Positions 1-13,425 of a stretch of 64,000 nt of DNA are shown here, one piece after another. The notes beneath the pieces are model-generated. The model was not told the origin of the DNA. It made no database searches and was given only the letters and a program-made list of their open reading frames with translations. The position numbers and the translations under genes are program-made. The stretch spans positions 16,737,476 to 16,801,475 of the forward strand of contig CM022665.1 of assembly GCA_012295275.1 (NCBI GenBank). Direction: 5' to 3'. Origin of the DNA: Chrysomallon squamiferum. Taxonomy: Eukaryota > Mollusca > Gastropoda > Neomphalida > Peltospiridae. Position 1 is the stretch's first letter. Each line of letters begins with the position of its first letter.

Positions 1-451
1 ACAAGCATCATTTTTATCTTTGATCATGAATCTGGTCATGAAGTAAAATCAGTGTTAACTACTGCATAGATACATAAATGCTGAACTGAATAATATCTGA
101 AATATATGTTTCGTATGAATGAAAACAATCTACAAGTATTTAAAAAAATAAAATAATAAAATAAAATTATTTCTAGTATAAAGTGCATCTTAGAGATTTC
201 TTAAAATTATTTTTAGAAATAAGTTTTAAAAGATTGTTGTTTTTTCTTAGAAAAATTATTAGAACCATTTTTAGAACAAATAATAATTACGATGGATAAA
301 CTGGCAAAATAAATTAAGTTTGTGTTAAAAAAAAAAAATAAAAAAAAATAACAGAACGATTGCTGTTTATATTCTTTATAAAACTAATACTCTGACAGAA
401 TGATACAGAATGTATCACACATATTCCACAATTTTAATTTATACTTATTTT

Positions 452-452
<1 letters not shown>

Positions 453-484
<32 letters not shown>

Positions 485-500
485 GTAATAATAATAATAA
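453..500. repeat. (AAT)n microsatellite
   Basis: About 48 bp of near-perfect AAT repeats. Other arrays of the same type lie at about 1640-1682, 2361-2403, 6719-6757 and 10410-10465; the one at 2361 forms the acceptor tract of CEP128 exon 26. Confidence 0.9.
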
Positions 501-1076
501 AAGTTATTAGTAATAAAAAAAAAAAAAAAGAATTGTGAAATATCCATTTAAAACCCCCCCAAAACCCCAAACATAATGAAAACTGCAGGACATAACATGA
601 CCAACATGTCCACCCATAAACAAATTATAACAGTATGAGTGAAAAAACACTTGTAATTCTCCACATACAAGAACATCATGAAATAAGTGACAGGAAATGA
701 AAGGCAATCATGGTGTATAAACAACAAATAAAAACAGTGAGATGTCTGTCCATCAAAAAACTGAAAAATAATTATGGATGAAAATACATTTAGAATTCAC
801 TGTAGTACACACCACTCAAGAAACTCATGGTGAAACTGACAGGAAATGAAAAGTAATTAGCATGCTTAAACAACAAATAATCTTTAAGAAAAGTACAGAC
901 AGAACACAGACCACACCTACAGGATGGAATATATAATAAGTGGAGCCCTGTTGTGTTAACTTGCTAAGATCTTTTTTCATTTTCATTTAATTATTATTAA
1001 ACATTAAGGTGGATCATAAGCAATTATGTATTTTTGAAATTGCCTATCAGCACAGCTGCAGGAAACAGATGGATAG

Positions 1077-1111
1077 ATAGTCAGACAGACACACAGACAG
1101 ACACACACACA

Positions 1112-1183
<72 letters not shown>

Positions 1184-1185
1184 CA
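1077..1185. repeat. Compound (CAGA)n/(CA)n microsatellite
   Basis: Interleaved ACAG and AC repeats, about 110 bp. Similar short arrays occur elsewhere, for example (CA)n near 31200, 31673 and 32965. Confidence 0.9.
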
Positions 1186-1638
1186 CACGAGACATTGATA
1201 GAGACAGGGAGATTAAGCCCATAACAATATGTCAGGGTAATATTTTTTTTGTTCTTTTAACCTAAGGTAAGTGATATCACCATGACATACATGGAATGTA
1301 TATTTTATTAGTTCATGACCCCAAAACAAAAACTTAAAATTTTCTTTTCAAAACTGGATATTTAAAAAAACAAAACATGAAATGACATTAAAAATGAACA
1401 TGTATCAGAAACATCTAATTTGGTTCATTTAATGTTGCCATGACACACAAAATTTGATGAATATATATTATCATTCATTTATTTTTGACATCAAAACACT
1501 GTGGGTAAGATGATACGACAACAGCAAAAAACCTAAATAAAATTAAATTAAAATAATATTAATCAAAACATACGCATTCACTTGTGCACACACACATACA
1601 CATACATACACACACATGTACAGATGAAAATAAAAAAA

Positions 1639-1685
<47 letters not shown>

Positions 1686-2243
1686 TAAAATAAATATAGA
1701 GTCCTTGAAGATGCTGTATATAACTATAACATAGAACACACATATCATTACCACTGACAGGTGATTAATCAAAATAAAAACAAATGCAACAGAACTGATC
1801 AGAAGGGGTATCATCTGTTACAGTCTTACAATGTAAACAAAACAAAGTTTCTTTAAAAAAAAAAGACACAGTCAGAAAAGAAATATGTCTTTATTATATT
1901 AAACTATCTTTTTTTGCCTAGTAGCTTGTATTTTGAGCATTGCATGTGGTTTAATCATGTGAGTGCGATTGAGTCATCAACTAACCATATCAATTATATG
2001 GTTTTAGCTAAATTATATAGTTACTTTTTATTAGATTATATCCAAATATCTAATAATATAGTATTTATTTTTTTTTGTTTGGAGAGAAAATGTGAGAGAG
2101 GGAGAAAAAAAAGACTTTACACACATACATATATACACACACACCCTGCAATGGACAAAATTTCTAACAATATCTTTTTCTTATTGACTGCTATGTAGAT
2201 TAATTATATAATTTTTAAATTTATGAAATAAGAATAAGCATAC

Positions 2244-5200
2244 CACAACATCCTCCATTTCATCAATGATATGCTGTTTTTCCCTTTCAAATGTGATTTC
2301 CTGTTCAAACTGCTTCACTTTCTGTAGATGTAGTTCATCTGTTAGATCCAAGATATGTTCCTGTAATAATAATAATAATAACAATAATAATAATAATAAT
2401 AATACAATAATAAATAAGCAGAAAAGTGGTTAGAAAAAACTTATAAACTTCAGAGAGATAAACATAAAGGACTATTTAATGGAAGGTTAATGATAATTAC
2501 ATTTCAGAAGAAAAAAAAAATGTACAGAATTTATTTTGATAAATTTTATTTTTGTTTTAAAATTAATTTTATTTTTAATTCCTTTTCATTATTTATTTAT
2601 TATCATTACTATATGAACAGTACTACCATACAGGATTAATGAAAAGATTAACTGCATAATGTTCATATATTAAATTGTTATTGTACCTCAATAGTCTTTT
2701 TACTACTACTGTGTACTTCTTTTCTAAGCCTCTATGGAGTGATAGCTCTTAACTGAGGTGAAACTGACTTGATTAATAAAGGTCATAAGTTTTTGTGACA
2801 TAATAAATAAATCTGTTTCAAAGGCACTGGTTCACTGTGTAATAAAGGCATCAAGAATATGTTATAAGTATGTATGCAATGTATCAAAAAAATGTACAGT
2901 TTTCTTTTATCTTAATTCAGAAAGAACATTGCTCGAAGCACATACTAACAGGGAAAGCAGATGTCATGTTAATATATGTTTCAGTGGTATTTTTTAAATA
3001 CCTTTATTAAAAAGACTTAGACACTGAAAAACATGAGCAGTTTTTAACTCATCTGAGGTATGGTGGCTCTGAGGATCAATTCCAGTTTATCTCTACAACT
3101 GATATATTAAAGGCTCAGGAAAGTATTCAATTTATGAAAGATTCCCTTCTATTATTTTAAAATGTCTAGTCCAGTGAGTGTCAGAAAGACAGTTTGTTTT
3201 CTTTCATAGCAATACAAAAACTATATATGTTCAAAAGTTTTCAATATACGTAATACTTTATATACTGCTGAATAATAATGGAATAATAAAATTTTCAATT
3301 ACTTTTACACTTTTCTTTAAAAAAACCCATAAATAAATAAAAAATTAAATTAAAAAATTGGTGATAAGAAACCAGGCAATTAGGCATTTTTTAAAAATTA
3401 TTTCCCATTATAATGGTGCCCTCCCAATTAGCCAAAAACCCAACCAAATCAATCTATTACAACAACATTGGGTTTTGGCTAGGTGGGAGTTGGGTGGTAT
3501 GGGATTAACTTCAGTCCGTCTATTGTATTCGCATTATAGTCTGTATCAATACCTCTGGACATCAGCATTGTCCCTAAAAGGGATGGCTAGTTTGCATGAT
3601 TCTCGTGATTATCGGATAATACACTGGGTGTAACGAGAAAAACACCTGAAAACACCTTTATTTCAACCTAGTTTTAGGCTAGGTGGGAGTGAACCATTAT
3701 AACATGTATACCTTATAGATCTTTTGATAAGCAAGGAATGGAGATGGATTTCCTGATTTATAAGGATTTGGGAGAGCAGACCAGCACTGAGTTTGAACAT
3801 ACTCTTTACTGGCAAATGGTTTACTCATTTGATAATTGATTAATTAGTCATCAGTTGATTACTCATCATTATAAATAATATTAATCAATCCTTCAATTAA
3901 AACTGTATATTGTATTTATCAAGCATTAATTAGGACTAACTGAATAAAAATATTAAATATTTCCATGACAAAAAAAAAAAAAAAAAAAAATTAAAATGAA
4001 GGAATTTTGTTGAGTAAAACTATGTTTAAAAAGAAAAATAAAGTGTCTTGGATATTTTGACTAATGCTATACAGACACATATACATGCTCATGCACACAT
4101 GCACTCAAACACTGAAACAAATTACAAATTTGAATAAAATTTCTGTATACTGTAAAAATGCAGGATCAATAACATTAATGCCGTTATAACATCTAATATT
4201 TAACCTTTATAAAATGATTTCCTTATAGAATATGTATATATATAAAATAAAATAAAAACATAAAAAAAATGGTTAAAGGGAAAGGAAACTATTTTTGAAA
4301 AGTAGATGACAAACATGGTCCTGACCTATTTGTTTACAGATCTAAACTAACAGATAATCAATCACGCAGTGACAAGAAAAGTAAATAAATAATTTTTTAA
4401 CCTCAAGTGCTTCCACTGCATTCATGTTCTCAATGTCCCGGAATGCTAGCTCTGGAATTAAAAATTCAGTAAATTTTAAAAGTATTCCAGCAGTCTATAA
4501 TTACAACAATAACAATGTTAAAAACTAAATATAATATTTTATTATTTTGTTTTGTGAATAAATATAACATGACACCAGTAAGTGATTAAAAGAAAAAAAA
4601 AAAAAAAAGATTGAAATATCTCCTCACAAATTATTACCATAGATCAACTAGAAAAAATAAATTTTTGTGTTATCTCCAATTATTCCACCTAATTAAATTC
4701 AAAATAATGTCAATTTGGTTAAATTTTAATTATAATATATTTTTAAATAATTAAATTGTCAGAATATAATTTTAGTTGATAAACTAAATACAGAGGAATA
4801 AATTCCAAAAGACAACTGAATTTATTTAAGGTACTGTCTCAGAATTCTTAAAAAGGTTTGTCAACTGTATCAAAAAAACAACAACAAACAACAACAACAA
4901 CAAATGTTTGTGTCATTTGGAAATTTTTTTCATAGCTAAAACATTTGGTTGAATCTTCATAGAAATTTCTTTGCTCTGATAAAATCAAGTCTGGAAAAGT
5001 TGTACTTTAGATCTAATTTCAACAAAAACATTTTACTCAGATATGGTTTGTTTGTCTGTTGTTTATGTAAGAATAAGGTCACACAAAATGCAAGAAACAT
5101 CATAAAGCAAATAAAAGCTGTACCCTTTTAAAGCTTATCTTCTGCTGTTTTTCAATTTAAAAAAAAGAAAGAAAAAAAAAATGTGGGCAGTATACACTTT

Positions 5201-5331
5201 TTGTTTTCAAAGTATTAGATCAGATTCATGTTACAGAATGTTTTTCGTTAATTTTGAGGAATGAGTAGTAGGTCTGCTGGAGTTATTTCCCTTAATGTTG
5301 TATGCACTCAAGTATGTGTATTCTATCTACC

Positions 5332-5362
<31 letters not shown>

Positions 5363-8300
5363 AATCTCATTATCAACATTAATTATAATTAAAGCTAAAA
5401 TATATTATTAAAAAAAAAAAAAAAATTTAAATCCTACTTCAAGAAAAAAAAGAAGAAAAAGAAGAAAACAGAAAAAGAAATAAAATAAAAACAGACCCAA
5501 GAATGATAAAGAACAAAAACGTAACTTTACTCGGATAATCTGTTTGTCACTAATACATCAGCACATTTTTCCACCAATAAAAAACTGATACAAATTCTGT
5601 AAAGATAGAAAACAATATCAAACAGTACCTTGTTTAGCTGCAGCAAGATCATCAAGCTCATTGTCTCGTCTTGCCAATTCCTGTAGCAGATAGTTTCGGT
5701 CAGCATCTGTGGAATTCAGAGCCTGGCGGAAATCTTGTCGCAGTTTTTGTTCTCTGAGAATCCTTTCGAAAAGTTCATTCCTAATCCATTTCAGTTTATT
5801 CTGTAACACATTAGTTACACATTAAATAATTTCTCTACTTTAAAATAGAATATATCTGAAATAAAATTTCTAATATTCTTCTCAGACAGAATGTTAAAAT
5901 TAGTATTTAACAGCATATTCAGTGAAATCTTAGTTATTTCAGACAATAAGCAGTAGTTTAAGAACAAAGCAATTATATGGCAATGGTTTGAACATAATAC
6001 TGATAATGAATACTTACTTTAATATCACACATGAGGTAACTTGGACTCTTATTGCCAGCTACGACACCATTCATAGGCTGAAATAAAATTATTTTAAATA
6101 TTTTAAAAATAATAATAATAACATCACTTATATTGAAGGTGCTTTGGAACAAGATTATAAAATATATTATGAATATTAAATAATAAACCAGTATAAATTA
6201 ACTGACGGTTAGTGTCTACATGTTAATAATAATAATAATAAAAAATAATAAATAAAAATACATATATATTTAAAATAACAATAACTGTTACAAAAAACAA
6301 GTAAGGAAATTTGATTTCAGTACACTTTATTACCAATAAAAACCAATAAAATTGTATTTAATTACTTGATATTTTGAAACAGCGTCTGGTTTTCCAGCTT
6401 CCACCAAAACATCTGTTTCCAGAGCAATTTCCTGAATCAAATTCTGAAATTAAAATTTAAATAGGTAAATGAGATTTTCATGACTAAACAGAAAATTTAA
6501 TGCAGATCAATTTGTCATACATTTGTTTAATATAGAGAATAAACTCTTATAAGGAATTATACAAAAAGATTGAGGTTTATAAAATGAACAGTTTAAGTAT
6601 TTGATATTTGTATATATACACACACACTCACACACATATAAATTTGTTCATAATAATGAAAAGCAAAAATATAATTCTAGAGGATGTAAACAAAAAGTAA
6701 ATGTAAAAAAAAAATAAAAAATAATAATAATAACAATAATAATAATAATAATAATAAAATAAAGAAATAGAGAGAAAAAAAGCGTAATTTATGAACTTAC
6801 ATATTGTTGTTTTTCCATGTTTCTAAGCTGTGTTTGTAATTCATAGAGCTGGTCATCCAGTCGTTTCACTCTGTAATAATTGAAAAAAAAAAAAAAAAAA
6901 TTAAATAAAAGAATAACAAAACAAATAAAGAAATTCTTCCATGTCAACTATTAATAATAATCAACTTAAGTGGAAATTGAAATTGAAATTCTTCTTTTTT
7001 TTAATGTTAATATTTAAATATATTTTTGTTTCAATATATCAAATACATGATGTTAACACATCAAGCTTTTAAAATAAATAGATATAAAAATAACAATAAA
7101 ATAATTGGTTTTATAAAAACACTCCAAACCAATTAATAAATGTTTATTTACCGTACAATGTCATCTTCTGCAAGATGTGCCTGAAACGAAGGAAAGCATA
7201 ATGTAAAATGCTAGTATTTAAATTAAAAATAAATTAATAAAAATAATAAAATTTAAAAAAAAAGTAGAGACAAGAAGAAACAGGAATTTTAAAAATGAAA
7301 ATGAAAAATAAAAATAAATATATAAAATAAATTAAATTAAGAACAAATAATAGTAATAATAAAAATAAATTTATTTAAGGAATGAATGATGAAATTATGT
7401 ACTGACAAAAGCAAATTTTCTAGCAACTGTTAGTACACTAAAACTAATAAACTTATTAAAAAAACAAATCAGTCAAAACATCACACAAATGGCTATTAAT
7501 TATAATTACATAATTAAATGACAACTTCAAGTCATCTAGAAATCCAGTAGAACTGATCTGCAATCCAAGAAGAGTTTTGTTTACGAGGATTAGGTTAATA
7601 ATAGCAGTTTGTTAAATGAAAGAATAAAGCAAGCTTCTGACTACATGACTTGTAATATCAAACTACATCTAAATTTAAGAATATAGATCTTGTTATGTTA
7701 GTTTTAAGTATAAACACCCCCTCATCAAAAAAACACAAAAAAAAAAAAAAAAATGTAGTATTACAAATCATATGCATTTGACAATGCAATTTGCAATCCT
7801 ACAGTACAAAGAGTTAAGGATATTATGATCGTTATTGTTATTGGTTGAGTTTTTCCCAAGACTATAAACAGTGATTTAGTACAACAAAGCAGATTAATGA
7901 GGAAATATGATTAAGATAAGATAGTAATAAGAATTAGAACAAAAATAAATATTAAAATAAAAATTAAATGCAAATACAAAAACAGATTTTTTTCCCAAAT
8001 ATTATTATGTTTTTGAATAAAATGAAACAAAAAAATTAACACCAAACGTAAACAAAAAAAAAAAAAAAAAAAATATTGATAAATATAATATTACCCCCCC
8101 CAAAAAAGTTTATTATACCAATGCATAATTTTATTGATATTAAAACAAATCAATGTTTCATCTACCTGAGTTTCAAATTCTTGTCTCATTAATTCAAGTT
8201 TCTTTACCAGTTTCACATTGTCATCTTCATACCTACAACAAATCAAATAAAAAATAATAATTTTGAACAATAACAAAAAATTTAAAATTTACAAATTAAA

Positions 8301-9979
8301 ATAACTGAAACGCTAAGAAGCATAAAGTCAGATTTAAAACAGTTAATAAAAATTTAAAATATTATTTGCAACTGTTACACTGCTGCCTTGATATAAGAAA
8401 ATATAAAAACAATATAATAATCTGTGAATTAACCAATAATTCAAAAACTAAATTTACAGTGAAAATATTTTTATTTATACAATAACCCATTATTAGATTT
8501 TATGTACAATAGCAAAAAAAATAAAAATAAAAAAATAAAAAAATAAAACTAAAACTAATATAAACAAGTAAACATCAACAAAACACAGAAAAAACAAAGT
8601 TAAAAGATTAAAGTAAATAAATAAAGCAAATACAGAGGTATTTTGAAAGGAATTGATACCAAAGATCTTTGATTAAATTTTGTTGTATATAACATATGAT
8701 TTAAACTGAAATGCTGAAACATTTAATGAGATAGGTAAATGAAAAATTTAAATAAATACTCACTTCTTAACAAGTGATTGTAATCTTTCCACTTCTTGTT
8801 TCAATTTTTCTTCATTCCTTTTAGCAATTTTTGAAACAGACTTTTGTTCCTCCAACTCAATCTGTATAAGATTAAAATAAAAACCAGTTAATAATTTACA
8901 TTTACAGAAAAGAAAAACAAAAAAGAAGTATATTTTTAAGAATAAATACAAATAAAATTTGAAATAAAAAAATAAACTGAAAAGCAAATGTAAAAAATAA
9001 AATATTACAAACATTAATATACAATTCCAGAATCAAACAGTGAACCAACACAATCATGAAATTTCAGTTTAAAGTGAGTACATTTTTTTAAATACTATAT
9101 ATTATTTTAATTTAAAAACAATATAAAAAATTAAAGTTAAAATGAAATAAACTACCAAAATAATGGGTTTTTTAAATGTAAAATCCAAATAGCCATCTGA
9201 AAACAATATTCAAAATTATTTTAAATAATAAGCTGCATATGAAAATTAACACTGAGTAAAAAATCATAAAAACTTCATCTTTCTTCAAAAAAAAAAGAAG
9301 AAAAATAAATTTATTTATTAAAAATTAAATTGTTTAGTTCATTTTACCATCAAAGCTTGCAATGATGCTTCATTTTCAACATGTCCTCGTTTAAACCTTC
9401 GAGACAAATCATGCATTGTGTGTGCTTCCCTCACCTGTTAACATATTTTAAACTTAAGTGTTGTGACATTTCATACTAATAAAAATTACTTAACAAAATA
9501 CTGCTATATATAAATTTGAACCTTCTAGGATTGCATAAAATTTACTTTACAAATTTACAAATTTAACTTTCTTATATTTCTTGCATCCAAAAATAACATA
9601 AGAAATAAAGTATGGAGTAAGCAGGAAGTTCCTTTCTTTAAATGTCTAGTATATATAAAATATAAAATAAAGAACAATCAGAAAAGGTAAAATATGCTAT
9701 GTTAATTAAACATTTCTCATATTTAGCTATTTTTTCAATTTATTTTTCTGAGTTAATTAATTTATTTAGTTTTTTAATTTACAGGAAGGAAATAATTTCT
9801 AGATCTTCTGTGTAAAATGTAAATGAAGAAACATCAGAATTAAAATCTTCATAATATAAATATGAGATCTGTTATTTTTCAATGTTAAAATCATACATAT
9901 ATATATTAAATGATCTAACCTTGGCTTCATTCAGTTCTATCTTCAATCTTTCTATTTCTTTTTGATGGTTGCTTCTCTC

Positions 9980-10035
<56 letters not shown>

Positions 10036-10410
10036 TTAATAACAATATTTTATATATATCCATTTTTCAAGTTCATTTAGATATTAATTTTCCTAAAAAC
10101 ATTTTTGTTTATTTTTTCATTTTATTATAATTTATTAGTTATTTTAAAAAAGTAACACATCTGGTTAATGTGTTAATTCAGACCAAATAGATTTAAACTG
10201 CTTTATTTTTAAAATACACAGTGCTAATTATCCAATTTAAACTACTTTGTTAATGTTAATTAATCTGGTTTACATATAATTTTATTACTATTTTATTTTA
10301 GTATAAAAGTAAAAAACCTCAAAAAGTTGTCTTTTATAAATTTCACTCTCTTCTTTGGCAGCTTTTTCTCTATGCTGTAGTTCCAACACTAACTGGTGTA
10401 AATCCTGAAC

Positions 10411-10456
<46 letters not shown>

Positions 10457-13425
10457 TAATAATAAAGCTAATAAAACAACTAATAACACTACCTGAAGCA
10501 CAAAAATACAAACTAGATTTATATACATATATGGAAATTGTTTAAGTGAATAATCTGTTAATTATTTTCTATCAAATATTTTGTTTGTATAACAAAACTG
10601 TATTACATATCAAACAAAATAGGTATATTACATTTATTAGTATTTTTTTAATGAATAAAAATATATACATATACACTCATATATATATATATTTATTTAT
10701 TTATTTTTATGACTGAGAGAGAGAAAGAGAGAGACATTTTTTGGATGGGTCTGATTGGTCAGAAACAAAGAATTAAAATAAAGGAAAGAAGGATTATACT
10801 TAGATATTAAAAGCTTTAAAAAAAGAACTCTAGCTAAGAAAATATTTTAACATACATGTATTTTCCCATTAGCTTCAGCATACTGAGCTGCTAGTTCTGC
10901 TTTTACAGTACTAAGTTCTTTAAGTTCCATCTAAAGCAGATAAACATTTATATTTTTAACATTTTCTGTTAAATCGACAGACATTTTCTTGAAATATTTT
11001 AGTAATATTTCTGTTTTTACAATACTAAGTTCTTTAAATTCCATCTAAAACTGATAAAAACTGAATACAAATTACAAAATTATAATTTTATCCAAAGTAA
11101 AATAAAAATATAAGAATAATTAAAAATATCTGAAATTAATTTAAAATTTATACTCATTTCATTCTGATCCATTTAATAAACATTAAGACGACCTCAAAAC
11201 TGTATGTATCTGATTGGTTAAAAATATACCTGAAGCTGATTTGCCTGATCCTGAGCTAATAGATGTGCTCCTTCAATTGCTGAAAGTCTATCCTCCAGTC
11301 TGTGTTTATCTGATGATACATCGGCTGATCTTCCTCGCAGAGAATGCAGTTCATTTTCCATCTGTGAAAGAAAAAAATTTCATAAGGAAAGATATGAAAG
11401 TAAGTTATAAAATTAATATGAAATAAGTAAATAAAAATTAAAATTGTCATAATTCTAATGTTTATTTAATTTACAGTATATGGGTAAATAAACTCAATAT
11501 TTATATCAAATTTTGCAAAAAATGCAAAACAATATTAAAAATAAAACCCCCAATATATTCGTACTGTACTTACTCTGTCAGCTAGGCTGCGGACATCTCT
11601 AAGTTCTTTTTCAAGATCCATTCTTAAAGATTTGAGTTCGTTAATTTCTATATCTTTGAGTCGCAATTGTTCATCTTGTGCTGCCCTAACAGCCTACAAA
11701 AAAAAAAAGTAAACTTAAACATGTTTGCATACATTTAAACTTCAAATAATTTACTATAACTTAAATAGCAGATGTTAGAAAATTAATCAAAATACTGAAC
11801 TGGTGTTGCTAAACAAAATATTTGTTATCAAAATGAAAACTAACCAGAGCATCACCAAGCTCTTTTTTCAGTCCCTCAAACTGAAATCCAGTGTGTGTAT
11901 TTTGATGTCTGTTAGCCTCCATCTCTTTGATCAGTTGTTCATTTCTGTGCATCATCTGATTGCCAGCATGTTTCTGTCGATCAAGTTCTTTCTCGAGCTG
12001 TTTCACCTTCATTTTCCACCTGTTGAAAGAAATGGAATGACAGCTGCAGATCTACAGTTGTTATTTAAATAATAATATTAAATGTGCTATAGATATTATT
12101 TGCTGGTTGTATTAGGAAGTATACCTATTGTGGTCTAAAGTTGTATTTGCTTCTGCAGACCAACCTGTACTAATAACAAATAGTTTTAAAATACATAAGT
12201 AAACAAAACTGAAAACACTGGGTCTACAGTTTTTCCTGACTTTTTCCCTTTTTTTTTTCTTTTTTTTATGCACTCATAATATCAAGTTATTAAATGAAAA
12301 ATTCTGTTATCCTGAAAAATATAGCAGCTATACCAATGATATATTCAATGCTGATGAAGAAATCAAGCACAATAAGGTAAAGCATTGTCAGTTTCTATAT
12401 ACCATCTTTATATTTTTACATTAATATGTAGAATTTAATGTCATAACCACATCTTGATTTATCACCTTCAGGCAATTCTTATTTTTTACTCATACGATTT
12501 TTTTGAATTATATTTCTATGTAGAAGACAAGATAAATATCCATGAAAGAAAAAAAAATATAAAAGTATTTCTATATCAATAAAATAATATTACTTTTTGC
12601 CTGCAAAAGATTAGTCTATAGAAAGAAATAAATACTTTAAATTCCTAGACTACAGGTATTTTTTAATTCCACTTTATTTCTTTGAAAATCCATATACTTA
12701 CTGTCTAACAGTTTCCTGAGCTCTTGTCTTGTATTCTTCTTTCTTTTTCTCAGTGTCATACAGAGACAGCTGTGTGTTTTTTAGTTCATTAGAGGTTTTT
12801 TCCAAATCTCTTGAAGTTTCTCTGAACTTCTGTAACAAGTCTTCCAGCTGGGTGGCAAGTAATGTATTTTGTCTGTCAGAGCCTTCACACTTATCACTGA
12901 TAGCTTTCAACTCCATTATTAACTTTGCATTCTGCTTCTCTCGATTTTCTAAATCCTTTGATAAAGTCTAAAAATGTGAAGCAAAAATGGTAAGAAATTT
13001 ACTAGCAAAAATAAGAAAAGAAGAGGTAAATTTAAAAAATAATAATAATTTAAATTAAAAAAAAGAAATAAAAGAAATAAAATACAACAAAATAAAACAA
13101 AATAAATTTTAATACTGACATCTGTCATTTTACATAAAAAGAGAGACAAGAGGAGACAAGAGGAAGCAAGAGAGAAGAGAGAAAGGGTGTGTGTGTATGA
13201 AACCTCATAAATGTAACTGTTAAAGTATGTTCAGAGGTAAATTTATCAACATTAATTAATTTATTACCTCTATGTGATCTGACAACTGCATTCTCTGACG
13301 TTCACTTTTCTCTAATGCTCTTCTAAGTTCATCCACCTCTGAGACTGCACCAACACTGCGAGCCAACTGACCTCGAAGTTCCTGGATTTCCCGTTCAATA
13401 CTCTTCCTACCATACTCATCCTCCA
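2244..13425 (-). CDS. CEP128: CEP128 central and C-terminal coiled-coil exons 9-26
   Basis: These exons form a nearly unbroken coiled coil. Exon 10 is the longest at 266 nt and contains EYKTRAQETVRQ, which joins exon 11 WKMKVKQLEKELDRQ, a block strongly conserved with human CEP128. Exon 20 is a micro-exon of 29 nt (AHLAEDDIVR). Exon 24 has NKLKWIRNELFERILREQKL, equal to the human segment beginning TKLQWLCEELKER. Exon 26 ends at MEDVV with donor GTATGC. Poly-pyrimidine acceptors are often made of (ATT)n microsatellite, so their tract length may vary between individuals (inference). Confidence 0.88.

Larger units (their letters stand above)
1..2243. other. Left-edge region, likely CEP128 intron 26 or 3' region
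   Basis: No exon continuing the CEP128 frame is recognisable. The region holds microsatellites and two imperfect copies of a ~60-bp sequence (about 680-745 and 828-885, sharing TGACAGGAAATGAAA and AAACAACAAATAA). Confidence 0.5.

Noticed and set aside
1077-1185. CRISPR-like array
   Set aside because: Direct repeats here and elsewhere are simple microsatellites without unique spacers, in an animal genome.
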